This document shows positions 14,182-22,993 of a stretch of 37,606 nt of DNA, piece by piece; the stretch's first letter is position 1, and each line of letters opens with the position of its first letter. The DNA lies in assembly GCA_028689055.1 (NCBI GenBank), contig JAQTWZ010000016.1:1-37606 (forward strand), given 5' to 3'. A program made the position numbers and the translations under genes. The notes below the pieces were generated by a model. That model saw only the letters and a list, made by a program, of their open reading frames with translations. It searched no databases and was not told where the DNA came from. Source of the DNA: Sulfurimonas sp. Lineage in GTDB: Bacteria; Campylobacterota; Campylobacteria; Campylobacterales; Sulfurimonadaceae.

Positions 14182-16395
14182 TTGAACTTAATTATCGTCG
14201 AATCACCAGCCAAAGCTCGTACTATCAAGAACTTTTTGGGCAAGGGATATGAGGTTATCGCCTCAAAAGGTCACATCAGAGATTTGCCAAAGTCACGCTT
14301 TGGCATCACTATAGATGAAACAACAAAACACCTCGTACCTGCATACAGCGTTGCAAAAGAAAACGCAGCCACCGTAAAAGAGATAACGGCTCTTGCAAAA
14401 AAGAGTGATATCATCTATATCGCAACCGATGAGGACCGTGAAGGTGAAGCTATAGGCTGGCATATCGCTCATGCTATCAAAAAAGACCCGGCAGAACTTC
14501 CGCGTATCGTCTTTCATGAGATAACAAAAACAGCTATCAACCATGCACTCGAATCCGCGCGTAAGATAGATATGAACATGGTAAACGCGCAACAAGCACG
14601 CCGTCTTCTTGATCGTGTCGTGGGATACAAACTCTCTCCGCTTCTGAGCTCAAAAATCCAAAAAGGTCTCTCAGGCGGACGCGTACAAAGTTCTACACTC
14701 AAACTCGTCGTGGACCGTGAACGCGAGATACGCGCTTTTGTGCCACAAGAGTATTGGACGATTGATACGATGTTTGTCAAAGATATCGAAGCTTCTCTTA
14801 TCTCCCACAAAGAGGAAAAACTCTCCAAACTCTCTATCGAGAACAAAAAACAAGCTGAGGCTATTCTCACAAGCGTAAACGCAGACAGTTTCATCATCTC
14901 TGCTATCGAGACAAAAGAGAGAAAAAGTGCGACACCTCCGCCTTTTATGACTTCAACCCTGCAGCAAACAGCTTCAAGCAAACTTGGATTTACGCCTAAA
15001 AAGACGATGATGGTCGCACAAACACTCTACGAGGGTGTAAAAACACCTGATGGGACAAGTGGTGTTATCACTTATATGAGAACGGATTCACTCAATATGG
15101 CGGCAGAAGCTGTAGGTGCAGTTCGCGGTATTATAGAAAACAGATTTGGCAAGAAATACCTGCCGAACGAGCCGAAATTTTACGGTAAAAAAGCAAAAGG
15201 CGCACAAGAAGCTCATGAGGCAATCCGCCCTACTATGCTTCACTTCACGCCTGAAGTCGCAGCTGCCTTTTTAAAAGCCGATGAGATAAAGCTTTACCGT
15301 CTTATTTATGAGCGTTTTATGGCATGTCAGATGGAAGATGCGCGTTTTGAGCAACAAAGTATCACTTTTAGCGGCTCTGAAAATATCTACCGCGCGACGG
15401 GAAGAAAACTACTTTTTGACGGTTTTTATGCAGTTACGGGTGCTGAAGACAAAGACAAACTTCTCCCAACACTCCAAGAGGGTGACAAAGCAAATCTTCA
15501 AAGCGTCAAACCTGAGCAGCACTTTACAGAGCCGCCTGCGCGTTACTCAGAAGCTAGTCTCATCAAAAAACTCGAAGCTGAAGGTGTCGGACGTCCATCA
15601 ACCTATGCTCCGACAATTGCAACGCTCAGTTCACGTACCTATGTAAGTATAGAAAAAAAACAGATTATCCCGACTGAGATGGCGTTTACGGTGACTGAGA
15701 TACTTGAGAAAAACTTTGCAAATATCGTAGATATCTCTTTTACGGCAAATATGGAAGAAAAACTCGATGAAGTAGCCGAAGGTCATGTTGATTGGCAAGA
15801 ACTTCTGAGCGACTTTTATTTCCCGTTTATAGAACAAGTCGATGAAGGTAAAGAAAAAATAGTCTCTCTTAAGATGGCAAAACCTCTTGGTCGTATGTGT
15901 CCTCAGTGTGGTTCAGAACTTCTTCTGCGTTCCGGAAGATTTGGTCAGTTTGTCGCATGTAGCGGCTTTCCAAAATGTAAATACACAGAACAAGTCGATG
16001 ATGCAGGCAATAAAGTAGAAGAAAAAGTAGAAACTTCAGACGAAAAATGCGACAAATGTGGCAAAGATATGGTCATCAAAAACGGACGAAACGGTCAATT
16101 TTTGGCTTGTAGCGGCTATCCTGAGTGTAAAAATACGAAAAGCATGGCTACTGAGAGTAAAACTTCCGAAGTTCCATGTCCAGATTGTGGAGGCAAACTT
16201 CTTTGGAAACAGTCTCGCAGAGGTGCGTTTTGGGGATGTGAAAACTATCCAAAATGTAAATTTATCTCCAAATTTGAACCTACGACTCTCAAATGTAGTG
16301 AAGAGAAATGTGATGGCGTGTTAGCTCCAAGAACTTATAGAAACAAAGAAGTTTATGAGTGCGTCAAATGTAAAACACGAACGCCTCGTGAGTAG
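14182..16395 (+). CDS. topA: DNA topoisomerase I (type IA)
   Basis: This 737-residue enzyme relaxes negatively supercoiled DNA by single-strand passage. The Toprim motif is present at the N-terminus (LIIVESPAKARTI, with the acidic ATDEDREGEAIGWH at residues 81-94). The catalytic tyrosine is Tyr298 in GVITYMRTDS. The C-terminus has three four-cysteine zinc ribbons (starting CPQCGSELL, CDKCGKDMV, CPDCGGKLL) and a fourth, more divergent one with CSEEKCDG and CVKC. The start codon is TTG at 14182, giving the conserved MNLIIVESPAK N-terminus. AGGA lies about seven bases upstream and no ATG in frame fits. It leads a five-gene operon, with the phosphoesterase starting 15 bases after its stop. The shift to about 45% GC relative to the glycan island is marked. 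Confidence 0.97.
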   Translation: MNLIIVESPAKARTIKNFLGKGYEVIASKGHIRDLPKSRFGITIDETTKHLVPAYSVAKENAATVKEITALAKKSDIIYIATDEDREGEAIGWHIAHAIKKDPAELPRIVFHEITKTAINHALESARKIDMNMVNAQQARRLLDRVVGYKLSPLLSSKIQKGLSGGRVQSSTLKLVVDREREIRAFVPQEYWTIDTMFVKDIEASLISHKEEKLSKLSIENKKQAEAILTSVNADSFIISAIETKERKSATPPPFMTSTLQQTASSKLGFTPKKTMMVAQTLYEGVKTPDGTSGVITYMRTDSLNMAAEAVGAVRGIIENRFGKKYLPNEPKFYGKKAKGAQEAHEAIRPTMLHFTPEVAAAFLKADEIKLYRLIYERFMACQMEDARFEQQSITFSGSENIYRATGRKLLFDGFYAVTGAEDKDKLLPTLQEGDKANLQSVKPEQHFTEPPARYSEASLIKKLEAEGVGRPSTYAPTIATLSSRTYVSIEKKQIIPTEMAFTVTEILEKNFANIVDISFTANMEEKLDEVAEGHVDWQELLSDFYFPFIEQVDEGKEKIVSLKMAKPLGRMCPQCGSELLLRSGRFGQFVACSGFPKCKYTEQVDDAGNKVEEKVETSDEKCDKCGKDMVIKNGRNGQFLACSGYPECKNTKSMATESKTSEVPCPDCGGKLLWKQSRRGAFWGCENYPKCKFISKFEPTTLKCSEEKCDGVLAPRTYRNKEVYECVKCKTRTPRE

Positions 16396-16410
16396 TATAA
16401 AAGAATAGAT

Positions 16411-16935
16411 ATGAAAATAGGTATTCTCTCAGATACACATAAAAAGTATAAAAAAGCAAAAAACATCGTTGAGCTTCTTCTGGCCGATGGTGCTGAGTTT
16501 TTTATCCATGCCGGTGATATCGTCGAAAAAGAAGTCCTTGAGCTACTCGCTGCAACCGGTAAACGTTATGTGGCGGTCTATGGAAATAATGACTCACACC
16601 TTGTAAGCTATCACAACGAATACAATCTTGTGCAAGAGCCTTACTATTTTAAACTTGCAGAGACAAACTTCAAACTCATGCATCTTCCTTTTTATATGAC
16701 GCCCGATACGGAGGTCGTCGTCTTTGGGCATACGCATCAGTTCAAGTCTGAGTTTATCAACGGCACACTTTTTCTCAACCCCGGTGAAGCCTGCGGACGC
16801 AACAAACCACTCTCAGAATGTGTGATGCTAGAAGTCACTGCCACTACTTTTGATGTGACTTACTATGCTAGAAAAAAGAAGACAGATTATTTTGAAAAAG
16901 TAAACTACTCCTACACAAGGATAAAAAATGGATAA
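16411..16935 (+). CDS. YfcE/MJ0936-type metallophosphoesterase
   Basis: A 174-residue calcineurin-like phosphoesterase. Family members hydrolyse phosphodiesters with two bound metal ions, often Mn; the natural substrate is usually unknown. The metal ligands are all visible: ILSDTHKK (Asp8 and His10), HAGDIV, VYGNND, a later His in MHLPF and VVFGHTHQ. FLNPGEACGRNK near the end is typical of the YfcE/MJ0936 branch. The ribosome-binding site is weak (AAAGAAT), consistent with coupling to topA 15 bases upstream. Its 3' end overlaps bioB by eight bases. Confidence 0.88.
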   Translation: MKIGILSDTHKKYKKAKNIVELLLADGAEFFIHAGDIVEKEVLELLAATGKRYVAVYGNNDSHLVSYHNEYNLVQEPYYFKLAETNFKLMHLPFYMTPDTEVVVFGHTHQFKSEFINGTLFLNPGEACGRNKPLSECVMLEVTATTFDVTYYARKKKTDYFEKVNYSYTRIKNG

Positions 16936-17773
16936 AGAGATATTTTTATGTTCTATCTGCAATATCAACAGCGGAACTTGCAATGAAGACTGTAAATTTT
17001 GCTCTCAAAGTGTCCGATACAAAGCAGATATAGCGCGTTATAAACAAAAACCAATAGAGCGTATTCTCGAAGAAGCTGTAGCAGCTAGAGATAATGGAGC
17101 GCTTGGTTTTTGTCTTGTTACGGCAGATAAAGGGCTCAATGACAAAACACTCAAGTTTGTCTGTGACGTGGCAAAAGCTGTTCTTGAAGTAGCTCCCCAG
17201 CTGCGTTTGATAGCCTGTAACGGTACTGCAACACTTGAACAACTTTTGACACTCAAAGAAGCAGGTATCAAAGCGTACAACCACAATCTTGAAACATCAG
17301 AAGCTTTTTATAAAGAGATATGTACAACACATCCGTGGAGCGAACGCTATGAAACCTGCCAAAACGTCAATGCTTCAGGTTTGGTTCTCATCACAGGAGG
17401 CATCTTCGGTCTTGGTGAAACGCAAGAAGATAGAGTTTCGATGTTAGAGTCTCTAAAATCTCTCAACCCGACTTCAGTGCCTATAAACTTCTACCATCAC
17501 AACGAAGCCCTTGAGCTGCAGCCAAATCCACTGACTATAGATGAAGCGCTTGAACTCATCAAACTCACACGCACAACGCTGCCTGATGCGCAAAGAATTA
17601 TGGTTGCAGGCGGGAGAGAACTCATGTTTGGTCAAAGACAAGAGGAGATTTTTGCGTATGGGGCGAACTCTATCGTCATAGGCAACTATCTCACAACTGC
17701 AGGGCGCGTTATGAGCAAAGATCTTGAGATGCTTGCTGCACTGCAACTTGATGTCGCCAAAAAAGTAAAATAA
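16928..17773 (+). CDS. bioB: Biotin synthase
   Basis: A radical-SAM enzyme that inserts sulfur into dethiobiotin, the last step of biotin synthesis. At 281 residues it has the short length of the H. pylori and C. jejuni enzymes (E. coli 346). CNEDCKFC at 18-25 gives the three cysteines (18, 22, 25) of the radical-SAM 4Fe-4S cluster. Of the three cysteines that hold the auxiliary sulfur-donating cluster in E. coli, two are in place (Cys62 in GFCLVT, Cys97 in LIACNG). The third, expected in the CSGG/CTGG position, is Ile155 (VLITGGIFGLGE, codon at 17390-17392). An arginine (223) near the Arg260 position is present. YNHNLETS and VPINFYHHNEA match the family. It starts inside the 3' end of the phosphoesterase gene. 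Other biotin genes are not in this window. Confidence 0.9.
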   Translation: MDKEIFLCSICNINSGTCNEDCKFCSQSVRYKADIARYKQKPIERILEEAVAARDNGALGFCLVTADKGLNDKTLKFVCDVAKAVLEVAPQLRLIACNGTATLEQLLTLKEAGIKAYNHNLETSEAFYKEICTTHPWSERYETCQNVNASGLVLITGGIFGLGETQEDRVSMLESLKSLNPTSVPINFYHHNEALELQPNPLTIDEALELIKLTRTTLPDAQRIMVAGGRELMFGQRQEEIFAYGANSIVIGNYLTTAGRVMSKDLEMLAALQLDVAKKVK

Positions 17774-17779
17774 CGTATC

Positions 17780-18952
17780 ATGAGCTCAAATGTAACACTG
17801 ATATTTACAATCTCTTTGATTATTGTATTTTCGCCTTTTGTTGCAAAAGCACTGAAACTTCCGACAACTCCCATAGAAATCATTCTCGGCTCTTTTTTTG
17901 CCTATATAGGTTTTATCCATCCGGAGCACCTTTTTGATGTTGTTTCGGAGTTTGGATTTTTATACCTTATGTTTATCGCAGGAACAGAAATCAACCTCAA
18001 AAAAGTTCTCAAAATGTCTCCTAGCGTCATGAAGCGCGTTATCTTTTATCTGATACTTCTTTATACTTTTGCTATAGGTTTTTCTTTGTATCTTGAGCTT
18101 GGAAATATCTTTATGGTACTTTTGCCGCTTATCTCGGTAGGTCTTATCGCCACACTCTCCAAAGAGTACGGCAAAACCCCGTGGCTAGCACTCTCCATGA
18201 CCGCAGGAGGTATAGGAGAGGTTGTGAGTATCGGATTTTTGACTATCACTTCAGCAACCCTGCATTCAGGTATCGGACTTGGGCTTGCACAGACACTTTT
18301 TGCTCTTGTCCTTTTTTTAGTTTTTATGTTTTTGCTTTTTCGTGCAATGCAACTTCTTTTTTGGTGGTTTCCAGAGGTCTCAACAGCGCTCATGCCACAT
18401 AACGACAACAAAGAACAGGATATGCGTCTCTCGATGGGGATTTTCTTTTTACTTGTAGGCGCGATGCTCTATCTTGAGCTTGAGCTTGCCTTTGGAGCAT
18501 TTTTGGCTGGTATCTTTATCCCTACTTTTTTTGAGCACAAACAGGATCTTCCTGATAAACTTTCGTCGTATGGTTTTGGATTTTTGATACCTATATTTTT
18601 CATCCATATCGGTGCCTCCTTTAACCTTGAAGCACTTATGATGGATGGACTTATAGGAATGGCTTTGATGATAACGGGAATTATGACTTTGATACGTGTT
18701 GTTGCATCTCTAGTCTTTATTAAAGAGCTTGGGGTTATTGACTCTCTGCTCATGGGGCTTTCACACTCTATGCCGCTTACTCTTCTTATCGCTATGGCAA
18801 CCCTTGCGTTTAATGCACATTCTATCGATACCATGCACTATTATGCTCTTATTTTAGCGGCACTTTTTCAAGTTATCGGCGTTATGATTGTCATCAAACT
18901 GCTCAATAATTACAAACTCAAAAAAGCAGAACCTGCAAAAGTGAGGTCTTAA
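17780..18952 (+). CDS. Cation:proton antiporter, CPA2/Na_H_Exchanger family
   Basis: A 390-residue inner-membrane protein with about twelve hydrophobic segments spread over its length. It belongs to the KefB/NapA-like CPA2 group, which exchanges Na+ or K+ for protons. Signs are LPTTPIEIILGSFFAYIG near the N-terminus, FGFLYLMFIAGTEINL (transmembrane helix with the acidic residue in place of the usual D/E of the family), LELELAFGAFLAGIFI and FGFLIPIFFIHIGASFNL. There is no C-terminal TrkA-N domain, unlike KefB/KefC. The ion cannot be told from sequence. The start lies six bases after bioB, with no good ribosome-binding site, so it is probably translated by coupling. Confidence 0.85.
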   Translation: MSSNVTLIFTISLIIVFSPFVAKALKLPTTPIEIILGSFFAYIGFIHPEHLFDVVSEFGFLYLMFIAGTEINLKKVLKMSPSVMKRVIFYLILLYTFAIGFSLYLELGNIFMVLLPLISVGLIATLSKEYGKTPWLALSMTAGGIGEVVSIGFLTITSATLHSGIGLGLAQTLFALVLFLVFMFLLFRAMQLLFWWFPEVSTALMPHNDNKEQDMRLSMGIFFLLVGAMLYLELELAFGAFLAGIFIPTFFEHKQDLPDKLSSYGFGFLIPIFFIHIGASFNLEALMMDGLIGMALMITGIMTLIRVVASLVFIKELGVIDSLLMGLSHSMPLTLLIAMATLAFNAHSIDTMHYYALILAALFQVIGVMIVIKLLNNYKLKKAEPAKVRS

Positions 18953-18955
18953 TAG

Positions 18956-19312
18956 ATGCGTCGTTCAGTTTTACTTCAATTGGCTCGAGACTCCATCGCT
19001 GAAGTGCTTGAAGCACAGCGTACCATTGATAGAAATGCTCTTTTAGAGACCCATCCGCTTCTCGCCCAGCAGATACCCTCAAGTGTCAATATCTATCTTG
19101 AACGCAAACTCAGAGGTTCTGCTTCTTCGGGTACAAGCACAAGTTCTCTTTTGGAAGATATCATCAAAAATGCAAAAAGAGCTGCGTTTGAGGATACAAA
19201 CTTCAGACCGCTCTCCACTTCAGAATATCTCGACTGCGAAGTCGAAATCATCCTTGATACGCCAGATGGCGTGATAAGTCAAAGAGACCCTGCTATACTT
19301 TCGACTGTATAA
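18956..19312 (+). CDS. Shortened AMMECR1-domain protein
   Basis: A 118-residue protein. The segment from about residue 51, KLRGSASSGTSTS, then LEDIIKNAKRAAFEDTNF and RPLSTSEYLDCEVEIILDTP, aligns with the AMMECR1 domain (ELRGCIG, then ENAKAAAFEDPRF, then PLTEEEL...EIEISVLTP). The hallmark RGCIG is replaced by RGSAS, and the last 60-70 residues of the usual 180-200 are missing. The N-terminal LLQLARDSIAEVL also fits the domain. AMMECR1 function is not established. The gene starts three bases after the antiporter stop, preceded by GAGG, and closes the topA operon. Its last 20 bases overlap the end of the convergent flavoprotein gene, so there is no room for a longer C-terminus. It may be a decaying copy or a minimal version. 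Confidence 0.6.
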   Translation: MRRSVLLQLARDSIAEVLEAQRTIDRNALLETHPLLAQQIPSSVNIYLERKLRGSASSGTSTSSLLEDIIKNAKRAAFEDTNFRPLSTSEYLDCEVEIILDTPDGVISQRDPAILSTV

Positions 19313-20258
19313 AACAGGCTATAGCGTAACCGTGGTTGAGTCCAAGTGCGATACTGCCGCCGCTCTCTTGTGTGATATCTCCTGCGACGAAAAGTCCTGA
19401 GATATTTGTCTCATAATTTTCATCATGAACAGGTTTGCCATCTTCCTCTTTGATACCCGAACTTGCCAAAAAAGCGCTTGGAGTCGTGCCGCCTATAGCA
19501 TAGATAACTCTATCAAAACTCATAGGTTCTTTTTCATTGAAAAGTACTTTTACGCGTCCTGCATCATCCTCAACTCCGTGGATATCCACACCCAAAATAG
19601 CTTGAAGTTCTTTGTGCATAATCGCATTTGAGATATTTCTTTGGTTTGTAGGATTTGCGCGTCTAAAAGTCTCTCTTCTATAACATATAGAAACTTCATT
19701 TAAAGCGGCAAGATCGACGGCATACTCGATTGCGCTATCTCCGCCGCCGACGACAAGAACACTCTCACCGCCCTCACAGCCTTCTAGTGTGTAGCCAACT
19801 TTTTTCTTGAGTGAAGGAGGAATTTTGTACTCAGGTTTGTTTGGTTTACCCATACGCCCGATAGTCACTACAACATATCTTGCGTTTATGACTCTCTCAC
19901 CTACACTCACTTCAAAATACTCCTGCTCATGTACATCAGTTTTTTTTACGATGCTTTGTACTTCTGAATGCGTTTGAAGTTCTACGGAGTGATTATCAAT
20001 GATCTCATCAAAAAAATCCAGCGTGCTCTCTTTTGTGCCATCTACAAAATAAATCCTGCCGTCAAGCTCAACCTTTTGACCTTTCCAGTCTTTATCTACG
20101 CGTTTGTTTTCTTTGTAATACTTTCTGATAGTTGAGTTGTGATTGACATCTTTTTCCAGCAAAACGATATCGCGAATGCCGAGCATATAGCTCTCTACTG
20201 CAGTAGCGATGCCCGCAGGACCTGCCCCTATAATGGCTAAGTTATACATATGATTCAT
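19293..20258 (-). CDS. YpdA-like NAD(P)/FAD-dependent oxidoreductase
   Basis: A 321-residue flavoprotein of the thioredoxin-reductase fold. FAD binding is shown by LAIIGAGPAGIATAVES near the N-terminus, NAD(P) binding by VLVVGGGDSAIEYAVDLA near residue 165-182, and the second FAD contact by GLFAVGDITQ-like GLFVAGDITQESGG near the C-terminus. The CxxC redox pair of thioredoxin reductase is absent, as in YpdA-type proteins (bacillithiol disulfide reductases in Firmicutes) and related epsilonproteobacterial proteins. The true electron acceptor is unknown. I keep ATG 20258 because AAGGAG lies five bases upstream; ATG 20249 is possible. It is transcribed towards the AMMECR1 gene, overlapping it by 20 bases, and follows msrA by 43 bases. 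Confidence 0.8.
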   Translation of the reverse strand: MNHMYNLAIIGAGPAGIATAVESYMLGIRDIVLLEKDVNHNSTIRKYYKENKRVDKDWKGQKVELDGRIYFVDGTKESTLDFFDEIIDNHSVELQTHSEVQSIVKKTDVHEQEYFEVSVGERVINARYVVVTIGRMGKPNKPEYKIPPSLKKKVGYTLEGCEGGESVLVVGGGDSAIEYAVDLAALNEVSICYRRETFRRANPTNQRNISNAIMHKELQAILGVDIHGVEDDAGRVKVLFNEKEPMSFDRVIYAIGGTTPSAFLASSGIKEEDGKPVHDENYETNISGLFVAGDITQESGGSIALGLNHGYAIACFIQSKV

Positions 20259-20301
20259 GATGGCTCCTTGTTAAGAGGAAGATTTTAACATAGTTTCCTC
20301 T

Positions 20302-20829
20302 TTAGCCAACTTTATCTGGGAATGTGAGCATAAATTTTTGGAGTTTTGGGGCGATTACGACCTGACAATAGCCTTGCGCTGCGTTTTGTGCGTAGTAGTT
20401 CTGATGGTATCCTTCGGCTGGATAGACATCTCCAAGCGGGCTTACTTCCGTTACTATTTTATCTGAGAAATCTTTTTGTGCCAAAGTGAGTGCTTTGTCA
20501 ATCTCTGCTTTTTCTTCTGTGTTTGCATAATAGATGACTGAGCGGTACTGCGTGCCTCTGTCTGCGCCTTGTTGATTGAGTGTTGTAGGATTGTGGACTA
20601 CAAAAAATATCTTCAATAATTCTGCCAAAGAGATGGTATCGGCATCATAAGTTATATCTACGATCTCAGCGTGTCCCGTCGCACCCGTACAGACATTTTC
20701 ATAACTCGGATTTGCACGTTTGCCGCCAGTGTAGCCACTGATAGCACTAAGCACCCCTACTACATTGGAGTAAACCGCTTCCACACACCAAAAACAGCCG
20801 CCACCCAAAACCAATCGCTCTTTTTTCAT
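20302..20829 (-). CDS. msrA: Peptide-methionine (S)-S-oxide reductase MsrA
   Basis: This enzyme repairs oxidised methionine (the S-sulfoxide) in proteins with thioredoxin as electron donor. It is 175 residues when started at 20829. The active-site GGGCFWCVEAVY lies at residues 8-19, GYTGG and YENVCTGATGHAEIV follow, and YHQNYY is near the C-terminus. I chose ATG 20829 because AGAGGAAG lies five bases upstream and the conserved start follows at once; an ATG at 20871 would add 14 residues without support. No MsrB domain is fused. Cytoplasmic, since no signal peptide is seen. Confidence 0.95.
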   Translation of the reverse strand: MKKERLVLGGGCFWCVEAVYSNVVGVLSAISGYTGGKRANPSYENVCTGATGHAEIVDITYDADTISLAELLKIFFVVHNPTTLNQQGADRGTQYRSVIYYANTEEKAEIDKALTLAQKDFSDKIVTEVSPLGDVYPAEGYHQNYYAQNAAQGYCQVVIAPKLQKFMLTFPDKVG

Positions 20830-21052
20830 TTTCACTTCCTCTATTTGAATTGTAAAATTATTACACAACACTCTTGGAGTTCTTTACATAAATCTCTTTA
20901 TAATCATTTGTTAAGTATTTTTTATACTATAGCCCCCCACTCCATTGACTTAAAAGAATAGAACAATTTCTCAATACATCACAAAAATCCAATGTAATTA
21001 TCTCGTAACATGCTTCTCGTACTATAGCAAATTTTAAAATTGGATAGTAACC

Positions 21053-22879
21053 ATGTCAGATCAAAAATTATTGCAGGCTACTTTGGATGAGATCAACGAA
21101 CTCAAAGTTGAGATATTCTCTGCGGATACCGAAGTGGACGTTAACTCTGCATATCATAGAAGTTTGCTCAATCTCAAACATTACCTTATTCTTCGCAGTA
21201 AAGACAGAACAAAACTTCAAGAAAAACTCTTTTCCCTTTCTCTCTCTTCTTTAGGGAGATCCTATGCTCATGTTGCATGGAGTATAAATACCTTACATGA
21301 GCGAATAGATACCGGTCTCTCATGCAAGGCTTCACATAATTTTGCTTCTGATCTTTCCATACATAGCGCTACAAAACTTAGTTCATCCAATGCCGCACAA
21401 CTTTTTGGCGGTAAAGCAAGTTCTAATTCCTTAAAGCAAAAAACAGCAATTATGGTCACTTTACCATCATATGCAGCAGAAGACAATGGAATATTAATCC
21501 ATGATCTTGTAAATGCCGGAGTGAATGCTTTTCGAATCAATACGGCTCATGATGATGCCAATATCTGGAAAGCTATGGCTGATATCATCGCACAAATCAA
21601 TGAATCACGTGATGTAACCTCCAAAATAAAAATATTTGTTGACTTAGCCGGTCCAAAAATCAGAACTGCAAAGATAAGAGAAATCAAAACTCCGATAGAA
21701 ATAGGAAGTAATAAAATACAAAAAAACATCCTTATCTTTCACGCAAAAAGTATGGCTACCATTCCTGAATCTTTGAATGAGATAACACGACAAAAAAAAC
21801 CAGCACGTATTGTTGTCAATAAAAAATTATTTAAAAAACTCGAAAATGGTTCTGCTCTTAAAATAATCGATGAAAATTCCAAAAAAGCTTTTATCACAGT
21901 CACTGATATCAACGATGTATTTGCTACAGCGACTATTGATAAAAAAGTCTATTTGGGTGATGCCGCTAAAATATATAGAAAACGAACTCAAGGAAAAATA
22001 CTTAATATACAAAAACAGCCTGAGCCGATACGACTTCAAAAAGGTGACCTCTTACTCATCGGTCAAGGTGATAAAGAAGGTCAAGCTGCCCGCTATGATG
22101 ATGCTATGAATCTTATTGAGCATACATATATAGGCTGTAGTTTTACCGGTATTGAAAAATATGTCAATATTGGAGATAAACTTTTTATAGACGATGGTAA
22201 GATAGGTCTTGTAGTTGTAAAAAAAGAAGACGCACTTATCACCTGTCAGGTCGTATTAGCAAAAGAAAATGGAACACTTCTCAAAGAAGAAAAAGGTATT
22301 AACTTTCCGGATTCTCATATCATGACGGCCGCGCTAACACAAAATGATAGAGAAGACGTCATAGCCATTTTGGATTTTGTGGATCACATCAGTCTCTCTT
22401 TTTGTCAATCTGCACAAGATGTCAGTGATCTCAAAACTCTGCTACGAAAACATGGCCGTGAAGATATAGGTATCGTTGCAAAGATAGAGACAAAACAAGC
22501 CGTTTCCAATATGCCAGAAATTTTGGAAGAGCTTTTAGAATGGGAAAAAAGAGCTATCATGATAGCACGAGGGGATCTTGCGATTGAAGTCGGTTTTGAA
22601 AAGCTTGCATATATCCAAGAGTCTCTACTAGATATTTGTGATGCTGCTCATGTACCCGTTATCTGGGCCACACAGGTTTTAGAAAACCAGATGAAAAACA
22701 ATCTGCCAAGTAGAGCAGAGATAACAGATGCAGCAATGTCAGGAAGAGCCGAGTGTGTTATGCTAAACAAAGGTGCTTTTGCTATAGATACTATAGGCGT
22801 CCTCAAATATATTTTGGACGATATGCACTCTATCTCAAAAAAGAATAGACAACTTTTGAGCAAAGAGACACTCTGGTAG
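21053..22879 (+). CDS. pyk: Pyruvate kinase, large form without the C-terminal domain
   Basis: Transfers phosphate from phosphoenolpyruvate to ADP. This is a 608-residue variant with an N-terminal helical extension of about 130 residues (containing LLNLKHYLILRS and LSSLGRSYAHV) and a large B-domain insertion. The active site is kept: AFRINTAHDD (Arg and Asn of the usual RLNFSHG), FVDLAGPKIRT, GINFPD, HISLSFCQSAQDV, VAKIETKQAV (Lys and Glu), IMIARGDLAIEV and ATQVLENQMKNNLPSRAEI. After AECVMLNKG the protein ends within about 40 residues, so the allosteric C-terminal domain of classical enzymes is missing. Similar large forms occur in other proteobacteria. The ATG at 21053 follows a weak TTGGA. 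It appears to be a single-gene unit. A metabolic direction different from glycolysis cannot be read from sequence. Confidence 0.82.
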   Translation: MSDQKLLQATLDEINELKVEIFSADTEVDVNSAYHRSLLNLKHYLILRSKDRTKLQEKLFSLSLSSLGRSYAHVAWSINTLHERIDTGLSCKASHNFASDLSIHSATKLSSSNAAQLFGGKASSNSLKQKTAIMVTLPSYAAEDNGILIHDLVNAGVNAFRINTAHDDANIWKAMADIIAQINESRDVTSKIKIFVDLAGPKIRTAKIREIKTPIEIGSNKIQKNILIFHAKSMATIPESLNEITRQKKPARIVVNKKLFKKLENGSALKIIDENSKKAFITVTDINDVFATATIDKKVYLGDAAKIYRKRTQGKILNIQKQPEPIRLQKGDLLLIGQGDKEGQAARYDDAMNLIEHTYIGCSFTGIEKYVNIGDKLFIDDGKIGLVVVKKEDALITCQVVLAKENGTLLKEEKGINFPDSHIMTAALTQNDREDVIAILDFVDHISLSFCQSAQDVSDLKTLLRKHGREDIGIVAKIETKQAVSNMPEILEELLEWEKRAIMIARGDLAIEVGFEKLAYIQESLLDICDAAHVPVIWATQVLENQMKNNLPSRAEITDAAMSGRAECVMLNKGAFAIDTIGVLKYILDDMHSISKKNRQLLSKETLW

Positions 22880-22962
22880 CTTTCTCAATAGGCTTATAAA
22901 ACTAAATATATAAGGCTATATAATCTTATTTGTCACATACTCATTTTGATAAAAATTCTTGC

Positions 22963-22968
22963 TACAAT
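22963..22968 (+). promoter_or_regulatory. Candidate -10 box for the cupin gene
   Basis: TACAAT lies 26 bases before the ATG at 22994, with no spaced -35 match, as is common in Campylobacterota. Confidence 0.35.
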
Positions 22969-22993
22969 TACTAAAAAATAGTGAGGAACTAAA

